Shown piece after piece: positions 48,473 through 60,714 of a DNA stretch of 64,000 bases. A model generated the notes under the pieces. It saw nothing but the letters and a program-made list of their open reading frames with translations. It ran no database searches and was not told the origin of the DNA. Position numbers and translations under genes: made by a program. The stretch comes from Chamaecyparis obtusa (taxonomy: Eukaryota > Streptophyta > Pinopsida > Cupressales > Cupressaceae). Location: positions 620,001 to 684,000 of the forward strand of contig BSBK01007860.1 of the NCBI GenBank assembly GCA_027943335.1, written 5' to 3'. Within the stretch, counting starts at the first letter, position 1; every line of letters starts with the position of its first letter.

Positions 48473-51400
48473 TCACTTAATTTCCCCCTTATTTTTGGCA
48501 CACCTAATTTCTTCGATAGTAGGGAGTGTGAGGGATTTCTCCAAAAATGGTTTATGAAGCATCATAACCATATATAGTGCAGTTTCCCAACCTGATGTAG
48601 CAATGGTCAAAACTTCTAACTGCACTTCTAACTTGGCAGCTAGATTGACTAGGCTCTTGGCTGTAGATAAATTTGGATCTTTCTGTGTTAAGTCCTTAGC
48701 CTTGGCTAACTGTCTTTGAATGACCTCTAGATGAGGTGTCAAGATTATTTGTATAGAGAGTAGATGAGCCCTTATCTTACCATCATTAGCCATCAACTCG
48801 GCTATCCTTCCTTGTGTATGCATAAGCTTGGCATAATGATTTGAACTTGATTCAGCATCCAAGCTTAAGGATTGACTGGTAGACTTTATTTCTTGCTTTA
48901 GTTTATCAACCAACGCTTGGTTATCCTATGTGAATTGTTCTACATTGCATAGTTTGGTAAGCAGAGATTGTGCATTCACAACTAGTTCTTCTATCTTTGT
49001 TACCAAAGTAGAAAGTGCTACTTGTTTCACTACAATCTCAATAGATACTTTGTCCAACATCTTGGTCTCAAAATTTCTTTCCAACCACTACAATAGCTTA
49101 TCACTAGCTCTACTATCTTCATTAGTCACTTTCTAGACTATATGGACAAGTTGTTTCAGTATGGGATCAAAATTATTTACATCAGATAACTCAAAAGCAT
49201 CATTAAATATTTATTTTATTTCATAAAAGACCTATTTTTGTTGATGTTCTCTTCTTAGTTCTTCTTGTCTACTTTTCCTCTTCAATAGATCTTGCAGTAT
49301 TTGCATATGCTCATAAGATAAGTTATCAAAATCCCATTTTGGAATGACAATAACTTCATCAATTATTACCTCCAGGGAAGAGATTTTTGCCTTCTTTTTA
49401 GTATTTTCTTCTTTGGTGTACTCTTACTTGGCATCTGTACAAGAGCTTGTATTTCCTCTTGTTCCTTAGGCTCTTGTATGTCAATAACTTTTTCTTTTTA
49501 TTCTTTTCCCTTATCCTCCACATGAGGACTTGAATCATTTAATGCATGTTTCTCTCCTTTATCTTGTTGTGACTCCTCGGCAGATGTAGGTTGATTTGTT
49601 GTTGCCAAGTGATCTTATTCCTCAGTAGTGCTCATACCAGCTAGCATGTTAAATATAACAACTTCAGGTTTGGCGGGGGTAGTGTTAACAGTTTTTGTAT
49701 CATCAATTTTCAGATAATCTTTCACTTGTAAGTGTACAGTATTGCTACCTGGCAAAGATGTTTCTTTTTCTTCCTCAACCTGTATATCCTCCTCGGTCAA
49801 TACCTGAGTTACTAATGGGGTATCCTCTATTATATCAACAATACTTACTTCTAATACCTTTTGACATTCCTCCTTCTTAGGAGCTTCTGTCTCTTGACTA
49901 GGTAACTCCATTGCATTTTGTATAGTGTCTGGCTCAACATCCTTAGATGTACTTTCATCTTTGTTAATTAACAACCCAAAAAGTATTTTCCAAGTCTTTA
50001 GACTTTCCTGTACAACATCCTCAACCTTGTGTTGAAGGATAGAATAAGCTCTAAGTTTTGGAATGAATTTGTTCCTATGTTGTTCCACAATTTTCTTGAT
50101 ATTTGCAGGGGTGAGATCTGGTGAAACTTGAGCTAATGTGCTCTCTCTTATCTCCTTCTTGGTAATAAGAGCATATTCCCATTTCTGGGTAACTCTATTA
50201 CTCAATTCTTTGGGTATCCATTTTTCTAATTGAATAGGAAACATCTTGAAGATGCAAAGCATTTCAAGAATAGCTTCTTCAACTTTTTCTTTATCTCCTA
50301 TACTCAACCTCCCAAAATGTAATTCCTTTAGATCTCCAAGTAGAGTAGATCTTGTGATAGTGTGGCATATTTCATCCACATTTGGTGTTACACTCTGTAA
50401 TGCAATCTTCTTCTTCACCTATTCATCACTTTCTGTTTCCTCATCATCTTCTTTTTCTAGAATAAGTTTTCTCCCAGGCCTTTTATTTTCCTGATTCAGC
50501 ACTGCCTTAGGCTTAAAAACTTTTCTTTTGCCTAATGCAGGGGATTTCTTTTGTGTCTTGGTAGTTGAAGAAACTACCCTTGTTCTAGGCCTAAGCACAT
50601 GTGTCAATGTCACTTTAGGTTTTTGTATCTTTTTGGGTGTGGGCTTGGCAAGTACTATCTTCTTGCCTTTCTTCTTTTCTACTACTACCTCATCTTCTTA
50701 TTCACTTTCACTATGATCACTAACTTCATCTTCTCCCAGTCCTTGAGTTAATTCAAGTGGTGCATTTTTTTCTGTTTCTTTCACCAATTTCTCCAAATTC
50801 TTCACAATTTTCTTCCTCTTTCTCCCTATAGTTGTAGCTTGCAATCCCATAGTTATTTTGGATTTGGCTTCTTCGTATGTTCCAAAATAAGGTGCCTTAT
50901 TATCAATTTCTTTATCTAGAAGGGTTGTTATAGCAGCTGTAGTTGTATCAATGTTTACTTGATAAGGTAATGGCATTAGCCATGAAACCCTCAGTAAAAT
51001 TTCTTGTACATAGTTTAAATTTGTGTCAACTAGAAAACATATATCCTGAGTATACTTCTCAACTAATGACATGGGGATTCTACTCCTCTTCCTTGTTTTA
51101 TTTTTAAACTCAATGAAATAATTCTACATTACACCATTAAAACTTTCTCCTATTTGACTTATGAACTCATTGATTTGAGCTGTAATGGGTTTCTTCTTAT
51201 CCCATATCACACCTCCAATAGTAGGAAAACACTTCTGAATGTAAAAGAATAGATAGACGAGCAAGGAACCAAACTTACACATAGAATTCTTTGTAGTCCG
51301 GATTGAGTTTAGGTTATCAGCAAGCTGAGCCAGCTGGAGCTCAACAAGATCATAAGTGTGTCCCTTAAGGATTTTCCATGCCTAGTCCACTTCCATACAT

Positions 51401-52029
51401 GGGATGCTATCCAACTAATTGGATTGGTAGAATTTGTGTGAGATTACCCTAACTGCAAAGTCAATCTTTGGATCGGTGATTGTGGAAATCGTCATTCCAC
51501 TCTTGTTCCAAATTTCCTGTGTGTTTGCCTGAATTTCTTCCTTACTTGAACAATTCATTGTTCTTTTTCCTTGAATTATAGGGTATCTAGTTACCTGGTG
51601 GATCATTTCCTTCGTTATCTTTACCGGTCCATCTTCTAGCCACAATTTTATATCATGCACTTGACTTAATATAATTTTTATCCATTCAATTTTGAAATTT
51701 TGCGGGAAATCTAGAGCATGAACTAACCCTAGCTTGGCAACTGATTTGTATTCCAGCTTCAACACACCATTATCACATAATTTTTCATATGCCTCCCTAA
51801 TCTTATAGTCTCCAATCTCTCCGATTTTTCACATATAACAAGATCTAATGTCATTCATTATCAACACATTCTCTGAAATCAAAGATAGAGCTCTGGTAAG
51901 ATCTCCTTTGATTGTGCTCTCCGAAATTGCCCTAAACTTTAATGGCTTACAAACTTCATTCCTTACCAACTATGCATTGAAAACCTCCATCCCTTGTTTC
52001 TTCATTGTAGCAAACAATGATGATGCCAT
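48473..52029 (-). pseudogene. A3 ORF2: large protein of unknown function
   Basis: ATG 52029 (MASSLFATMKKQG) to a stop at 48473, about 1,180 codons with a handful of stops and a shift around 49600. Family motifs: HDIKLWLEDGPVKITKEMI, HQVTRYP, MCKFGSLLVYLFFYIQ, DICFLVDTN, MPLPYQVN and FGTYEEAKSKI. Then come basic stretches (GRKRKKIVKNLEKL, LEKRxx-type Lys/Arg near 50480), an acidic Thr/Glu-rich region, and a C-terminal coiled coil (48913-48473). Sequence identity to A1/A2 is low outside the motifs, so the protein is ancient in this family. No enzyme motif or membrane helix seen; function unknown. Confidence 0.78.
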
Positions 52030-52215
52030 TTTAACTTAAAAATTTTAGAAAAGAAATATTGCTTGGTAAGGTACCTTTTTCGTAAGTGTTCTGCAAATGA
52101 TTCACCGACGGCACACTGAAAAGATTTGGAATCACCCTTGATAAATTGGTTACTCACTCTCTGAATCACTCAAAGAAACCTCAATTCACTAGGTGAAGTG
52201 AAATAAACAACAACT

Positions 52216-52240
52216 TTCCTCTTTATAGATTCCAAAAAGT
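52216..52240 (-). promoter_or_regulatory. A3 internal promoter candidate upstream of ORF2
   Basis: TATAAAG starts at 52227 on the - strand, 198 bp from the ORF2 ATG, preceded by GACTTTTTGGAATC. The non-coding spacer is 52030-52578. Confidence 0.5.
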
Positions 52241-52578
52241 CAAATTAGGGCCTCATAAATGCTCCATAAAAAGTTTTAAGTAGAATACAGTTGTCTCAGA
52301 AAACTTGTGTTAACCTCAGCTAACATAAGCTTCGTTGATATAACCATTCAGACACAGCTCGATGTACATCACATCTCGGCTACCACAGGTGCTCAGCATA
52401 CATTGATAACTCAATCAAAACAGTGATGATCAACATTAAAAATGAAATGCTCTACTTTTCTCAGACATGTCCTAATGCATCTTTATCTATGCAGATATGG
52501 ACTTTTACTCAGTTTATGTTAGGAACTGATGTAAGATAAAGCATTGTAATACCTAGTTCAAAACATACCTTCTTTTCT

Positions 52579-53916
52579 TAGTTTGAAGAAGTGTGATCAC
52601 TTGATCTATCGGATTGGGTGACCTCAAATGTACTAGCTTCACTTGTGCTTTCTTCTTCCATGTCTCATGCATCTGATTTCTTAGTTTCTCACAGATATCT
52701 TAATTCTAATTTTGATCATTGCTCGGCATAGGTGATCTACAATCTTTCTTTAGGTGACCTATCTTGTTACACTTGTAACATACCATGCTTCCATTCATCC
52801 AACTTTTGGATTTTCCTCTGAAATGAGTCTCCATACAATTTGCTCCAATGTGTCCATATTTTCCACAATAATGACAATTGTACCAAGTGTTATAATCCCA
52901 ATTCTTTGAGTTATTATTCACAAGTGACTTAGTCTGTTCATTTGATGACCATTTAGGTTTAGATTTGCATTCAAATGATCTATGCCCATACTTCTGATAG
53001 TTGAAACAGTGTCCTTGAAACTTTGGTGAGGTAGGTGGACTACTAACCTTAGACTTGCATTCACGTGCCTGATGTCCATTTTTCTTACAATTAAAGCAAT
53101 CTCCATTGAATTTAGGTTTAAGATCAGACTTACCATGTTTGCTTTTGCATATGTTAGTTGTATGTCTTGGCTTTCCACAGTGATGGCATGTGGGCTTGTT
53201 ATTCTTTGGTTTTGCATTCTTTTGCTTTCTATTCTTTGATTATTCTCCTTCTTTAGTGGATGATGAATGTTGATTTAGTCCAAGTATAGATCTATCACCA
53301 GAGCTTCTAGGTGACCTTAACAACTCTTCAAAGTATTTTTCAGCTCATTAGGTTTGTTCATCCTTTCATTGATTTCCTTTTCAGATCTTAGTTCATTCCT
53401 TAGTTGATCATTTTCAGATCTCACATTGTTGATTTCCATATCTTTCCTACCCAGCTCTTGATTAACCAGCAGTAGTTTATTTACCATGTCTAGTTGGTTG
53501 TTGGTCGACCTTTGCATGTCACTTGTCCTTTCATCTAGTCTCATTGATATTTGTCTTTTATCTTCTTCAGCCATTTTCCTATCTTCTTGAACTTTCTTTT
53601 TCTGTTCAACTACTTCACAAAGTCTGATAGATTGAATTTCTTGTTCTCTTTTTAGATTTATGATGTCATCATTTAGTATGGTATTTTTCTCCAGTAGCTC
53701 TTTTATGGATTTATCACTTTCTGTAGAGTTCCCACTATCAAACAGTCCAATAGTATCTTCTTCTTGATATTGTGAATCATTTTGTTGAATAGCAATTTCC
53801 CTCCTTCTGCTCAAGGATTTCTTTAGTTCACCTTTGGCTGCTTCCTATTTTTGTAATGCTAGTTGTACATCAATCTTTTGATTCTCTATAACCTTTCCTA
53901 GCTTATAAACTTCCAT
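52579..53916 (-). pseudogene. A3 gag-like protein: coiled coil plus zinc knuckles
   Basis: ATG 53916 (MEVYKLGKVIENQKIDVQ) aligns with the A1/A2 start. The coiled coil (to about 53317) is Glu/Lys/Arg-rich. Five CCHC-type knuckles follow: CHHCGKPRHTTNIC, CFNCKKNGHQAREC, CFNYQKYGHRSFEC (one Cys lost), CHYCGKYGHIGANC and CYKCNKIGHLKKDC. The tail is Ser/Thr-rich and reaches a stop at 52579 after a one-base shift near 52650. Expected to bind element RNA. Confidence 0.83.
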
Positions 53917-53965
53917 CTCAGGATCTTTTTCTTCAAGTGGTTAAACTTTCTATGAGAAACCTTAA

Positions 53966-53980
53966 AGCTCTGATACCAAT
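53966..53980 (-). promoter_or_regulatory. A3 primer binding site (initiator-Met type)
   Basis: The - strand reads TGGTATCAGAGCT three bases inside the 5' LTR. Confidence 0.92.
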
Positions 53981-55199
53981 TGTTGGAAATATAGTTAGGA
54001 AATGTGATACTGAGAGGGGGGGTGAATCAAATATCACCTACTATCCATTTTATCATTGTATAAAACTTTTGCATAGTATCAATAAAACTTCATCAAAATA
54101 AAGTAACTAATATACTAAGCATCATTCAAGAAAGTACTCATAACTCAGTAATTTTGGTTACCCAGAAACCCTTGAAAGGTAAAACTGGGGTGGGGATGAC
54201 ACCCACAAATCCTCACTACTGCAATATAAATTTTCCTTGTTAGGGCTATAAAATATGATCAAAATATGATCTACCCTATGAGGGGTTTGTCTTGTTAAGA
54301 GATAAAAGACTTGTACAGTCTACCTTGCTAAAGGATTTGAAACTTACAACAAAGTAAGCACTTGGTTAAGAGATTACAATAGGTCTATTAAAACCACTCA
54401 GTTAAGAGATTTATCCTGATACACTTGTTATAATGTCTCAGTACTTGATCCTTCAGTTTGCACTATATGTTGATTACAGATCTTCTCCTTACAGTCTTGT
54501 TTTGATCTCTTTTATCAAGTTTATCTCTGTTCTGTCCTTCACTGCTTAACTCAGTCACTGAACTCTATCTGAATGCTTCACTGTTCTGAATGTGCTTCTC
54601 TACACATTCCTTTACACCCTTCACATCCTCTCACATACTCTCTTTTTTTAGGGTTTAGATCTTATCCTTATATAGACAACTAGAACATCTTCATGATTCA
54701 AGATCTATGTTTTAGATTTACTCTTTTTGTTGGTTAAGCTTTACTAATTTCCGATTGGCTCTAAGTGTTGCATAGGGATCAATGATTGAAAAATAGGTGT
54801 GTAATCACCTCTGTAATTTCCTCAAAAAATAAAATAAAAAACATGAATGTCAGCCAAAATGGTTTACCTTGATCATTGTGCCATAAAAAACTCATATGTC
54901 AATTCTGGTTAACTCGGTAATTGATGTCCCTAATACTCGGCATTCACTATACTCAGCATTTGCTAATATCTATGTCACTTAATAGTCATTACTTACATAG
55001 CTCGTAAAAAACTTAACTCAACTAATACAAAATTACATAGTGACCATTGATTTACTCGGCAGTACTACTACTCGGTAAGTATACATTACATGACTCGGCC
55101 TATACATGATGACTGGGTCGCAATGATGACCGACCATCATTGCCTAGATAATGACTAAGTGTGAATCACTAATAGTCAACAAAACTATAGAGATCTACA
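53981..55199 (-). repeat. A3 5' LTR with mini inverted-repeat array
   Basis: Matches 47118-48322. Clear units are CCTT-GCTA-AAGG at 54323-54334 and CTC-AGTTAA-GAG at 54397-54408. The loop bases differ from the 3' copy while the arms are kept. Confidence 0.92.
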
Positions 55200-55592
55200 G
55201 TCCCTTGTATGGTTAAGTCATTATTTTGATAAACAAAATAATCCCTTAACTATTATACTTGATTTGTCTTCTTACTCTGCTCAGTCAGCTTCAACTCTAT
55301 CTCGGTAATCTTGCAATAACTCCTTCCGTACATGTTGTACAGACTTGCACTTCTAGATGTGTCTTTATCATACATAAAATTGTCCATGTTCAAGTGGGCA
55401 TGCGCTAAACCTACTTCTATCAACATCACTATTCAAAACTGTCTCTAGTTAGACTGGAAAATACTGCTTATACTTAGATAATTTTACTTTTTCTCTAACA
55501 TAAATTCTTGCTATCATAGTGCAATCTTCATACTAATTATATGTTTCCATAATGACAACAACTTAATATCCTACTCAGAAGAATTTCTAGCA
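55200..55592 (-). repeat. A4 3' LTR, inner part
   Basis: Resumes after A3 and matches about 61411-61762, ending TTCTAGCA (LTR start TGCTAGAA on the - strand) next to the purine tract at 55593-55611. Confidence 0.85.
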
Positions 55593-55856
55593 ATCTCCCC
55601 CTTTGTCATTGGTGGCAACATATAATAAAATTGGCTATCTTACAAAAACTTCAAAATTGTGGCCATAACAAAAATTCTTCAGTATACTTATATCTCTGAT
55701 TATCTACTGAATATCTGTACTCCCCCTAGGAGTATGCCTTCATACTGTCTATACAATATATCGTACTGTCTATACAATTTTCTGCTATCACTCCCCCTTT
55801 GACAATAATGACAAAAAAGGGTGCCAAAACTTGTTCAAAAATGTTTACCTTTGGAT

Positions 55857-58800
55857 TCAAATTTGCAAAGCCAGTAGGCTTGCAACACAATCTGCAAAGT
55901 TTATCTTTATGCTCTCTATCTCCTTCTCCCATGATTTCTTAATGGCATATGAGACACTAAGGAGTGCACATGAACCATAAGATGCTATTTCACATGCCTG
56001 AAGATTTTCATAGTGAAATTTCTCATAAGATGTCTTAGAGGTAAGACATTCTTCCAATTGACTTTCAACAATACTTATCTTAATTGAAACATGCTCTCTT
56101 AATAGAGAGAATTTCCTCAATTTCTTTTCTTTTTCATTGCTTAGAATCCTTATTTCATCATACAATTTTCTTATATTCTTCTCAACATCTGAGATCTTCG
56201 CATTTAGTCTCGATAAGAGAGTTGTTGATGTTTGAATTTCTACCTCTTTTGCTTTCATCTTCTCTATTATTTTAGATTAATGATTCTCAGATTTTGTACA
56301 TTGTCTATACAAACCTTTTCCTCTTTCCATGCTTCTTCTTAGTTCCTTTATGCAAACACCCAAATTATCAATATCATTACTGATATTTTAAAATATATTC
56401 TAAAATATTTTGGCTTCATAAGCTGCTTGAACTTTGACTGTAGCCATGTCTGATAAGTTTGTGAATTCATTGTCAAATGCTTTCACAACTTCTTTTTCTT
56501 TGACCTATGGATCTACTTCAGTTATCTGACTGGTTATAATGTTCTAGTTTCTCTGTTACTTTAAGCAATGATCCTTCAATGCTTTTTACCTTCTTATTCT
56601 TGCCAATGATTTTTTTCAAGGATGAGATCAACTCTATTTGATCATCATCATCAACTTCCTATCCAAGACTAGCAAAGATGGATTCAATCTATGGCTTCTC
56701 TACTGCTACCTTGGGTGTGGGACTTATTGTTGCTTGTTCTTGTGATTCTTCTTGTCCTATTGCCTCTATGTTGACTTGTGTTTCTTCTTGTGTCTGTTAT
56801 GCTTATTCTCCTTTCCTGGTTTCCTTTCCTTCTTCCTCATCAATTGTCATATCCTATTGCTCAGGAGCCAAATTGTCAACAATGTTCTCAAGATTGTCGA
56901 ATGGGTTATCTTCACTATCCAAAGTGATATTCATTCCTTCCACGTTCATGGTTTCATCTTCAATGTTGATTGATGGTGGCAGTGATGGTGAAGGACTTTT
57001 CTAATTCTCATCTTCCAATATTTGATCTGATGCACTTGTGTGCTCACTAGGGTCGGAGGTCATTACTTTTATAACTACCTGTTCAGTTTATTTATTTCCT
57101 CATAATTTCCTCCCATTATCGAGATGGTTCTCCTTTTCATTCTTAAATGAGTATTAAGATTTTTCATAATTTCTTTGAAATGATCTTCATCTTTAATGTC
57201 ACAAAGCTTCCTCACATAGTTTTCTTTTATGTTTTTATCTTCTTTAACTGTTCTTTTCTTTATGTTCACTAACTTTTCAAAGAGTTCATCAGGAATCTTT
57301 CCTTGAATACTATCAAACTTTTTATCTGCCAGTATCATATGCCTAACAACTACATTTTCTAAGTTCAACTTCTCAGAATAATTGTACAACTCATAGTATT
57401 TATTCATTTTAGAGAAATCTCCCTTCATTAATGATTAAGGCATTTACTTTCTCTATCTTTGGTTTCCATTTATTTTTACTACTTCCAGTTCCTTCATCAT
57501 CTTTTACTTCAGATACCTTTCTATGTGCAGGTGTGAATATGGTTTTTTGTCTCTTTCCTTGCCCACTTGCCATTTCCTTTACTATTTTTGTTGGTGGAGT
57601 GGTGGAGGATCTAGCATATTTTCTTACTTCCTACACCTCTTCAACTTTAACCACTTCTTCTAAATTCTGAGCATCTGATGATAGGGGTGGAACAGACAAA
57701 AAAAAATTTGTCCAATATATCTTATTATTGCTGATGTCTTCTTCGCAACTATAAATTCATGTTCTGACATGCCTGTGTCCTTAATAATTTTCTTAATAGT
57801 GTTGTCAACTCTCTTCTTGGACAACTTCTCTTTATGTAGAGACTTTGCCGAGTTAATGTTCTCCTCATAAGTTCCAAATCTAGAACAATTCGCATCCAAC
57901 TTTCTCTTAAGCAATCAGTTCACATATTCTTCTATTTCAACTTCAGAGACTTCATATCCAAGTGGATCTATAAATTCCACCCTCAGTTCAACAGCTTCAA
58001 CAAAATTGAAATTAATGTCAACCATAAAACATATATCATTTTTGTGTTTCTCTACTATAGCCTATGGAATCTTTGACCTTTTTCTCATTTGATTCTGAAA
58101 TGTTTTAATTACTAAGGTTGGGTTCTCATTAACCTTGTCTATAGGGTGTCTCAGATACACCTTATTGATTATGTCCATAGAAGTCCTATTATCATTCCAA
58201 TCTTCTCCAATAGTGTATGGAAATCTTCTCAATAAATGAAAAAATATGTATGTAATCAAAGATGATAATCTAAACTATGAGTTCTTGGTTCTCTTAATCT
58301 TTTCAAGGTTCTCAAACAACTGAATTCTTAAAATTTCACACATATCAACTTGAAATTTTTTAACGCACATCAAATATGTTGCATGAACCATTCCAACTGC
58401 CATGTCATCTTCTCTAGATAACATAATCTTGTGTTATCTTGTTGATTACTATCCCTCTACCATTATATGATGACTTGGTGTTATCCAATACAATCTTCTT
58501 TTCATTTTTCTCATTAAAGCGTATGACTCTAGTTTTAGACAAATTAGTTACCTCATGAATTAGGTCTACAATGATATCTATCACTATGTCATCTAGCCAA
58601 AATTTCCCATTGTGAATTCTACTTAAAATGATCTTAGTGCATTCATCATCTTTGAATTCATAGTGCAGTGAATACTTCACAATTTCATTTTCCTTGAAAT
58701 GCTCAAACCTGACTTTCAATGACATGTCCTGATTGTATAAATTCTCATACTCCTTAATCATATTACCATCACTGAGGGTCTCAAATTTTCATTTTAGATA

Positions 58801-59032
58801 ACTTTTTACATCTTCTAAATGTAAAACTCTGTCTAGTATGGATGACAATGCAAGACTAGGGTCTTCTTCCAAGGGTTCTACTGGTTCCCTTTTAACTCTA
58901 GGTCTAACAGTATCCCTTACATGGTGAATAAGTGATACATCCATGACTTCTATAAAAGCTTTAACTGCTTGATAAATTTGCTTAGTAAAATACCTCAAAT
59001 TCACGATTTAGGGCTTTGTGTAGATCTGGCAT
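55857..59032 (-). pseudogene. A4 ORF2: large protein of unknown function
   Basis: The likely start is ATG 59032 (MPDLHKALN), with a frameshift soon after into VNLRYFTKQIYQ. A start at 59004 would be GTG. The end is near 55857. About 1,050 codons with many stops. Motifs match the other copies at low identity: HNGKFWLDD, HEVTNLS, NDICFMVDINFNFVEAVELR, DPLGYEV and RFGTYEEN. A Lys-rich middle, a Glu/Pro/Ser-rich section near 56900 and a long C-terminal coiled coil (56258-55857) follow. It is the most diverged ORF2 in the window and so marks the residues kept across the family. Confidence 0.72.
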
Positions 59033-59221
59033 GAAATTATTTACCAAATCCTACAAACTGCTCTTAATCACCACTGTATTGATATCCTTATCGCTTGTAG
59101 TTGCTTGAATGATCAAATAATTTTTTTACCGAGCATAAGCTTTTAACCTTTCAATCTTTCAATATTCTAACATCACATTCAATTCCTTTTCCGCTTCTTT
59201 CCAAAAAGTTGTTCCTATTTT

Positions 59222-59232
59222 CCTATAAAACT
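59222..59232 (-). promoter_or_regulatory. A4 internal promoter candidate upstream of ORF2
   Basis: The - strand has TTTTATAGG; the TATA starts at 59227, 195 bp from the ORF2 ATG at 59032. The box is weak alone and is supported by the same spacing in A1-A3. The non-coding spacer is 59033-59531. Confidence 0.4.
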
Positions 59233-59531
59233 TCATACTTCTCATGAACTCACATACATTCATATTAGCTCATGCGCTCTTAACCATAGCATCATTATAT
59301 CACATACTAGCTTACATTAACTATGCAAGACTCAATTCATTCTACTCTAACTTCTACATTATCCTAAGTTCCTATTCTAATGCATTTTTTAATGAATTAA
59401 GTGCTTTGAGATGGGCTAGGAAGAGATTCACACTTACTATCAGATACTTCACCTTTCTGATTACCTTGAGTACTGAGTGTGTCTTCTTGATCTATGGCTT
59501 TAATAAATTTCACTTCTTCTGAATTACTACA

Positions 59532-60643
59532 TCATCCTTTCTGACTGTTGCTTGCATTCTCATTTTTCCTTGTATAGCTTCTAGGATTAGGGTTTCTCAT
59601 GTTGTTCATTCTGCAAAATCTTGTTGTATGACCAAATTTTATACATATCTGGAAAACTAGTCCGTTGTTTCCATATTTCGGTCTTGTCTGGTTGATTTGT
59701 GATCTACAATTCCTAGTAATGTGTCCAATCTTGTTGCATCTATAACACACAACTCCATTTCTTCTATTCATATCTTCAGTAGGTCTCTTATCTGCATGGT
59801 TAGTATCTCTAAACATTCTACTACTATTATTATCATTAGATATAGGTTTCTTACAATCAATAGCTCTATGTCCAAAACCATGACAATTATAATAATAACT
59901 ATTGAGAGGTTTGAATTGCTTACCTGTGCAATCTTTCTTCATATGTCCAAAAGTATTACATGCAAAACATCTACCTTTGAATTCTCTTTGTATATATTTA
60001 GGTGGCTCATATTCTTTAGGTGGATTAGGTATATCTTCATATTTGTTAGCTTCATCAGGTTTCTTTTCATCTTTGTTCTCAGAGACTTTAAGATCTGGTT
60101 CCTTGTGTTCTTCACTTATCTTAGACGAGTTAAATCCAAGACCAATTTTATCATAAAATGGCTTTTGATAAGACATTTGTTCATCAATCTTCTCATTGGT
60201 GGAATACAGTTTTTCAAGATGTTTAGACTGAGTCAGTTCACCTTTCACAATTGTATTGTACTTCTCAAGTTTAGCATACTACAATTTGGTTTTCTCAAGT
60301 TCAGATGTCACTTTACAAATTTTAGACTTCAGATCTTCATTTTCAGATTTTAGATTTGATTCATTCTTGCTATTTTCATCTTTCAAACTTAACTTAACAT
60401 CTACAATCTTTAATTCATGTTTAAGGATCTCATTTTCTTTCTTCAGATTTGAAATGTCATCACAATTTTTTATTTGAATTGTAGGTTCTTTCTTTGATTT
60501 CAGTTCTTCCAATTTTTCTTTTAGCTTCTCAATGAAGTTTTTTGCATTATCATATTTCCCTTTTAGAGTATCTCTTTCTTCAGTAAGAATATCAATATGT
60601 TCAAGAGCTTCTTCAAGATTTTTTTTAATTGATCCATATCCAT
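59532..60643 (-). pseudogene. A4 gag-like protein: coiled coil plus four zinc knuckles
   Basis: Start ATG 60643 (MDMDQLKK) just inside the primer site. The coiled coil runs to about 60150 (KKENEILKHELKIVDVKL). A 238-codon open piece (60248-59532) then carries CFACNTFGHMKKDC, a YNCHGFGHRAIDC knuckle with one Cys lost, CYRCNKIGHITRNC and a degenerate CIKFGHTTRFC. The basic tail ends NASNSQKG. Few breaks compared with its ORF2. Expected RNA-binding structural protein. Confidence 0.83.
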
Positions 60644-60699
60644 AGAGATCTTACTCAAGCTACTAGCCTTTCTCTGAATAACTTTCTTTTGAGTAACAA

Positions 60700-60714
60700 A
60701 GCTCTGATACCAAT
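60700..60714 (-). promoter_or_regulatory. A4 primer binding site (initiator-Met type)
   Basis: The - strand reads TGGTATCAGAGCT three bases inside the 5' LTR. Confidence 0.92.

Larger units (their letters stand above)
47118..55199 (-). mobile_element. A3: non-autonomous LTR retrotransposon (gag-like + ORF2)
   Basis: LTRs 47118-48322 and 53981-55199 (1,205 and 1,219 bp). On the - strand: 5' LTR starting TGTAGATC, initiator-Met primer site, gag-like ORF, TATA-like spacer, ORF2, purine tract AAAGGGGGAGAT, 3' LTR. Flanks are ACCCC and GTCCC, a 5-bp duplication with two transitions at best. Related to A1/A2 but a separate subfamily by LTR and protein sequence. Nested in the A4 3' LTR, so it is younger than A4. 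Confidence 0.9.

Noticed and set aside
59721..60353. 210-codon open frame on the + strand
   Set aside because: It is the antisense shadow of the A4 gag-like ORF, which has clear CCHC knuckles; the + frame is Ile/Phe/Ser-rich with no motif.
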